A stretch of 32,051 nucleotides of DNA from Candidatus Zixiibacteriota bacterium (GTDB lineage Bacteria; Zixibacteria; MSB-5A5; GN15; PGXB01). The DNA lies in NCBI GenBank assembly GCA_040753495.1, contig JBFMEF010000042.1:1-32051 (forward strand), in the 5' to 3' direction. The notes beneath the pieces were generated by a model. That model did not search any database and was not told where the DNA came from. It saw nothing but the letters and a program-made list of their open reading frames with translations. Position numbers and translations under genes: made by a program. Each line of letters begins with the position of its first letter. Position 1 is the stretch's first letter. Positions 31,070-32,051 of the stretch are shown in pieces.

Positions 31070-31372
31070 TCAGCACGGCGGAACGATATTCTCCGGCTCC
31101 CGCATCGCTCCGGACTTTGAAGTTATCCGGCCGTTCGGGACCGCTATGTCGCCGCCGACTATCCATGTTTTCTGTTCCTTGTCCGGCGTGGTTGATTTTT
31201 CAAGCTCCCCGTTGAGATTGCTTTTAATTAACTCCGCCGTCGCCATAAGCGACTTATAGAGCAACCGGAGCGTCTCCTGGTGCCCCCGTATCTGCCGCTC
31301 GAGAAGACGGATATCGCTGAGAACATCCGCCACTTCTTCATGCATGAATTGCGCTTTGTCTTGAAGCCTCAT
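31070..31372 (-). CDS. Unknown coiled-coil protein
   Basis: 100 aa. The ATG at 31372 has AGAGG about 8 bases upstream. Residues 1-55 form a helical, heptad-like stretch (HEEVADVLSDIRLLERQIRG, TLRLLYKSLMATAELIKSNL). The C-terminal part is short and beta-like (QKTWIVGGDIAVPNGRIT) and ends in EPENIVPPC. It lies between two tiny membrane proteins. No family was recognised. Confidence 0.6.
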   Translation of the reverse strand: MRLQDKAQFMHEEVADVLSDIRLLERQIRGHQETLRLLYKSLMATAELIKSNLNGELEKSTTPDKEQKTWIVGGDIAVPNGRITSKSGAMREPENIVPPC

Positions 31373-31389
31373 CTTACTGACCTCTACCC

Positions 31390-31470
31390 TTACGCCAGCC
31401 GGATAGCGATGCCCAGGGCAATTCCGCTCCAGAGAACGGCATAGGCATGCAGTTTAAAATGAGCTATCAT
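31390..31470 (-). CDS. Micro-ORF, 26 aa, one membrane segment
   Basis: The ATG at 31470 overlaps the HTH gene stop as ATGA, with AGGAG about 9 bases upstream. The product is MIAHFKLHAYAVLWSGIALG followed by IAIRLA. Residues 7-24 could span a membrane once. It is small even for a membrane peptide, but its coupled start and the similar gene at 30905-31045 make it plausible. Expression is not proven. Confidence 0.45.
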   Translation of the reverse strand: MIAHFKLHAYAVLWSGIALGIAIRLA

Positions 31471-31928
31471 CTTGATTCACTCCTTTCCTGTTTTTCGGCG
31501 CTTCTAATCTCCCGGGATTTGCGGAGAATGTCTTCGAAGGTCACATCTTTAACCGCTGGCAGTTGCAAGAGAACCTTCTTCCGGTTTCTCCGGATGACAT
31601 TCATCCGCGAAATCTCCTCGGGAGTTGGATTCGTTGTTTCATGGGGAATCTCCGGAAGCGGGCCGCTGAATCGGTTGTGAATTTCATCTCCGGAGATATA
31701 GGTCTTCCGCCCGGGAACCTTCGTCGCCCGTATCGCCCCGGCGTTTATCCAGGCGTAAATCGTCTGCACCGACTTGCCGAAGAACGCCGCCACCTGAGCG
31801 ACGGTGTAATACTTTCCCCGGACGATGCGCATGGGCGCGCGCATTTTGGGGCTTGACAAAGTGGAGCGATTAGCTATATTATCGCCGGAAGGGATTTCTA
31901 ACGGGCTCACGGACGTATCCCCAGACAT
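31467..31928 (-). CDS. Excisionase/MerR-type HTH DNA-binding protein
   Basis: 153 aa. The ATG at 31928 shares one base with the upstream stop (TAATG). Two in-frame ATGs at 31841 and 31829 would remove a 29-33 residue extension. Residues 38-80 form the short helix-turn-helix of excisionase-like proteins: YYTVAQVAAFFGKSVQTIYA, then WINAGAIRATKVPGRKTYIS, which is the typical wing. A basic, helical tail follows (NRKKVLLQLPAVKDVTFEDI). It can be a repressor, an excisionase, or an early regulator. No integrase is visible here, so excision is only one option. Confidence 0.75.
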   Translation of the reverse strand: MSGDTSVSPLEIPSGDNIANRSTLSSPKMRAPMRIVRGKYYTVAQVAAFFGKSVQTIYAWINAGAIRATKVPGRKTYISGDEIHNRFSGPLPEIPHETTNPTPEEISRMNVIRRNRKKVLLQLPAVKDVTFEDILRKSREIRSAEKQERSESR

Positions 31929-32051
31929 TAGTGAACGGTTTCTTTTTTCGGAGCGGGTCGGAGGATTAGACTGGAGTCGTTTGGCTTCCGTATCACGTCT
32001 ATATCATCCCCCAATTGTAGACCGTTTTCCTCTACCCACTTGGGAAATACT
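31928..32051 (-). CDS. AbrB/MazE-like (SpoVT-AbrB) protein, C-terminal part, cut by the right edge
   Basis: The frame enters at the right edge and ends with TAA at 31930-31928, giving the last 40 residues. They read VFPKWVEENGLQLGDDIDVI, then KPNDSSLILRPAPKKETVH. This matches the swapped-hairpin pattern of AbrB/MazE proteins (P-K-x-x-x-E-x-x-G-L-x-x-G-D-x-I-x-V). These bind DNA as transition-state regulators or antitoxins. Its stop overlaps the HTH gene start, so the two are co-translated regulators. A toxin partner, if any, is not seen. Confidence 0.6.
   Translation of the reverse strand, partial: VFPKWVEENGLQLGDDIDVIRKPNDSSLILRPAPKKETVH

Noticed and set aside
1-32051. tRNA genes, CRISPR arrays, insertion sequences or phage attachment sites
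   Set aside because: No cloverleaf, regular repeat-spacer pattern, transposase or integrase was seen on either strand. Window edges cut through genes, so they are not natural phage ends.

Overview
The window is part of a tailed double-stranded DNA phage genome or prophage (Caudoviricetes, podovirus-like). All 48 supported genes lie on the minus strand, so transcription runs from the right edge to the left. Genes are packed tightly, with many 1-4 bp ATGA, GTGA or TAATG overlaps. The evidence for a phage is a full packaging and head set: small and large terminase, portal, scaffold-like protein and a SU10/phiEco32-type major capsid protein. A short-tail set follows: two adaptor-like proteins, a T7 gp12/P22 gp10-like nozzle, and internal virion proteins including a very large polyvalent protein. 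No tape measure, sheath, integrase or tRNA is visible. The host cannot be named from sequence. A phage-encoded secreted beta-barrel-like protein and several Sec-type signal peptides point to a Gram-negative (diderm) host, probably uncultured.

Right part (about 32.05-30.6 kb): an AbrB/MazE-like protein cut by the edge, an excisionase-type HTH protein, two tiny single-TM proteins and two unknown small proteins. From 30.6 to 27.2 kb is a recombination module: a PD-(D/E)XK nuclease with a likely Fe-S cluster, RecT, and a Rad50/SbcC-like ATPase. From 27.2 to 22.2 kb is an accessory block of small overlapping genes: zinc ribbon, HAD phosphatase-like, HNH endonuclease, winged-helix protein, micro-ORFs, two paralogous small proteins and a secreted beta-barrel candidate.

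From 22.2 to 19.7 kb is replication: a DnaB helicase and a putative initiator. The initiator gene carries an iteron-like palindromic GAATC/GATTC array, a candidate origin of the lambda O type. A ribbon-helix-helix protein follows, then both terminase subunits and a SAM methyltransferase. A strong intrinsic terminator or possible attenuator at about 16.96-17.03 kb separates this from the late module.

The late module runs from 16.9 kb to the left edge: unknown protein, portal, unknown protein, scaffold, capsid, unknown protein, glycosyltransferase, two adaptors, nozzle, two small internal virion proteins, a 1398-aa polyvalent protein with an HEXXH site, a small membrane coiled-coil protein, a secreted FN3 protein and an edge-truncated secreted protein.

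The most unusual signal is that four late-module proteins (second adaptor, nozzle, FN3 protein and left-edge protein) begin with hydrophobic signal-peptide-like sequences. Virion proteins of short-tailed phages are normally cytoplasmic. Other points of note are the iteron array, a 40-bp direct repeat spanning a gene start next to the capsid gene, the possible attenuator, and a group of very small genes found by reading the gaps between larger ORFs.
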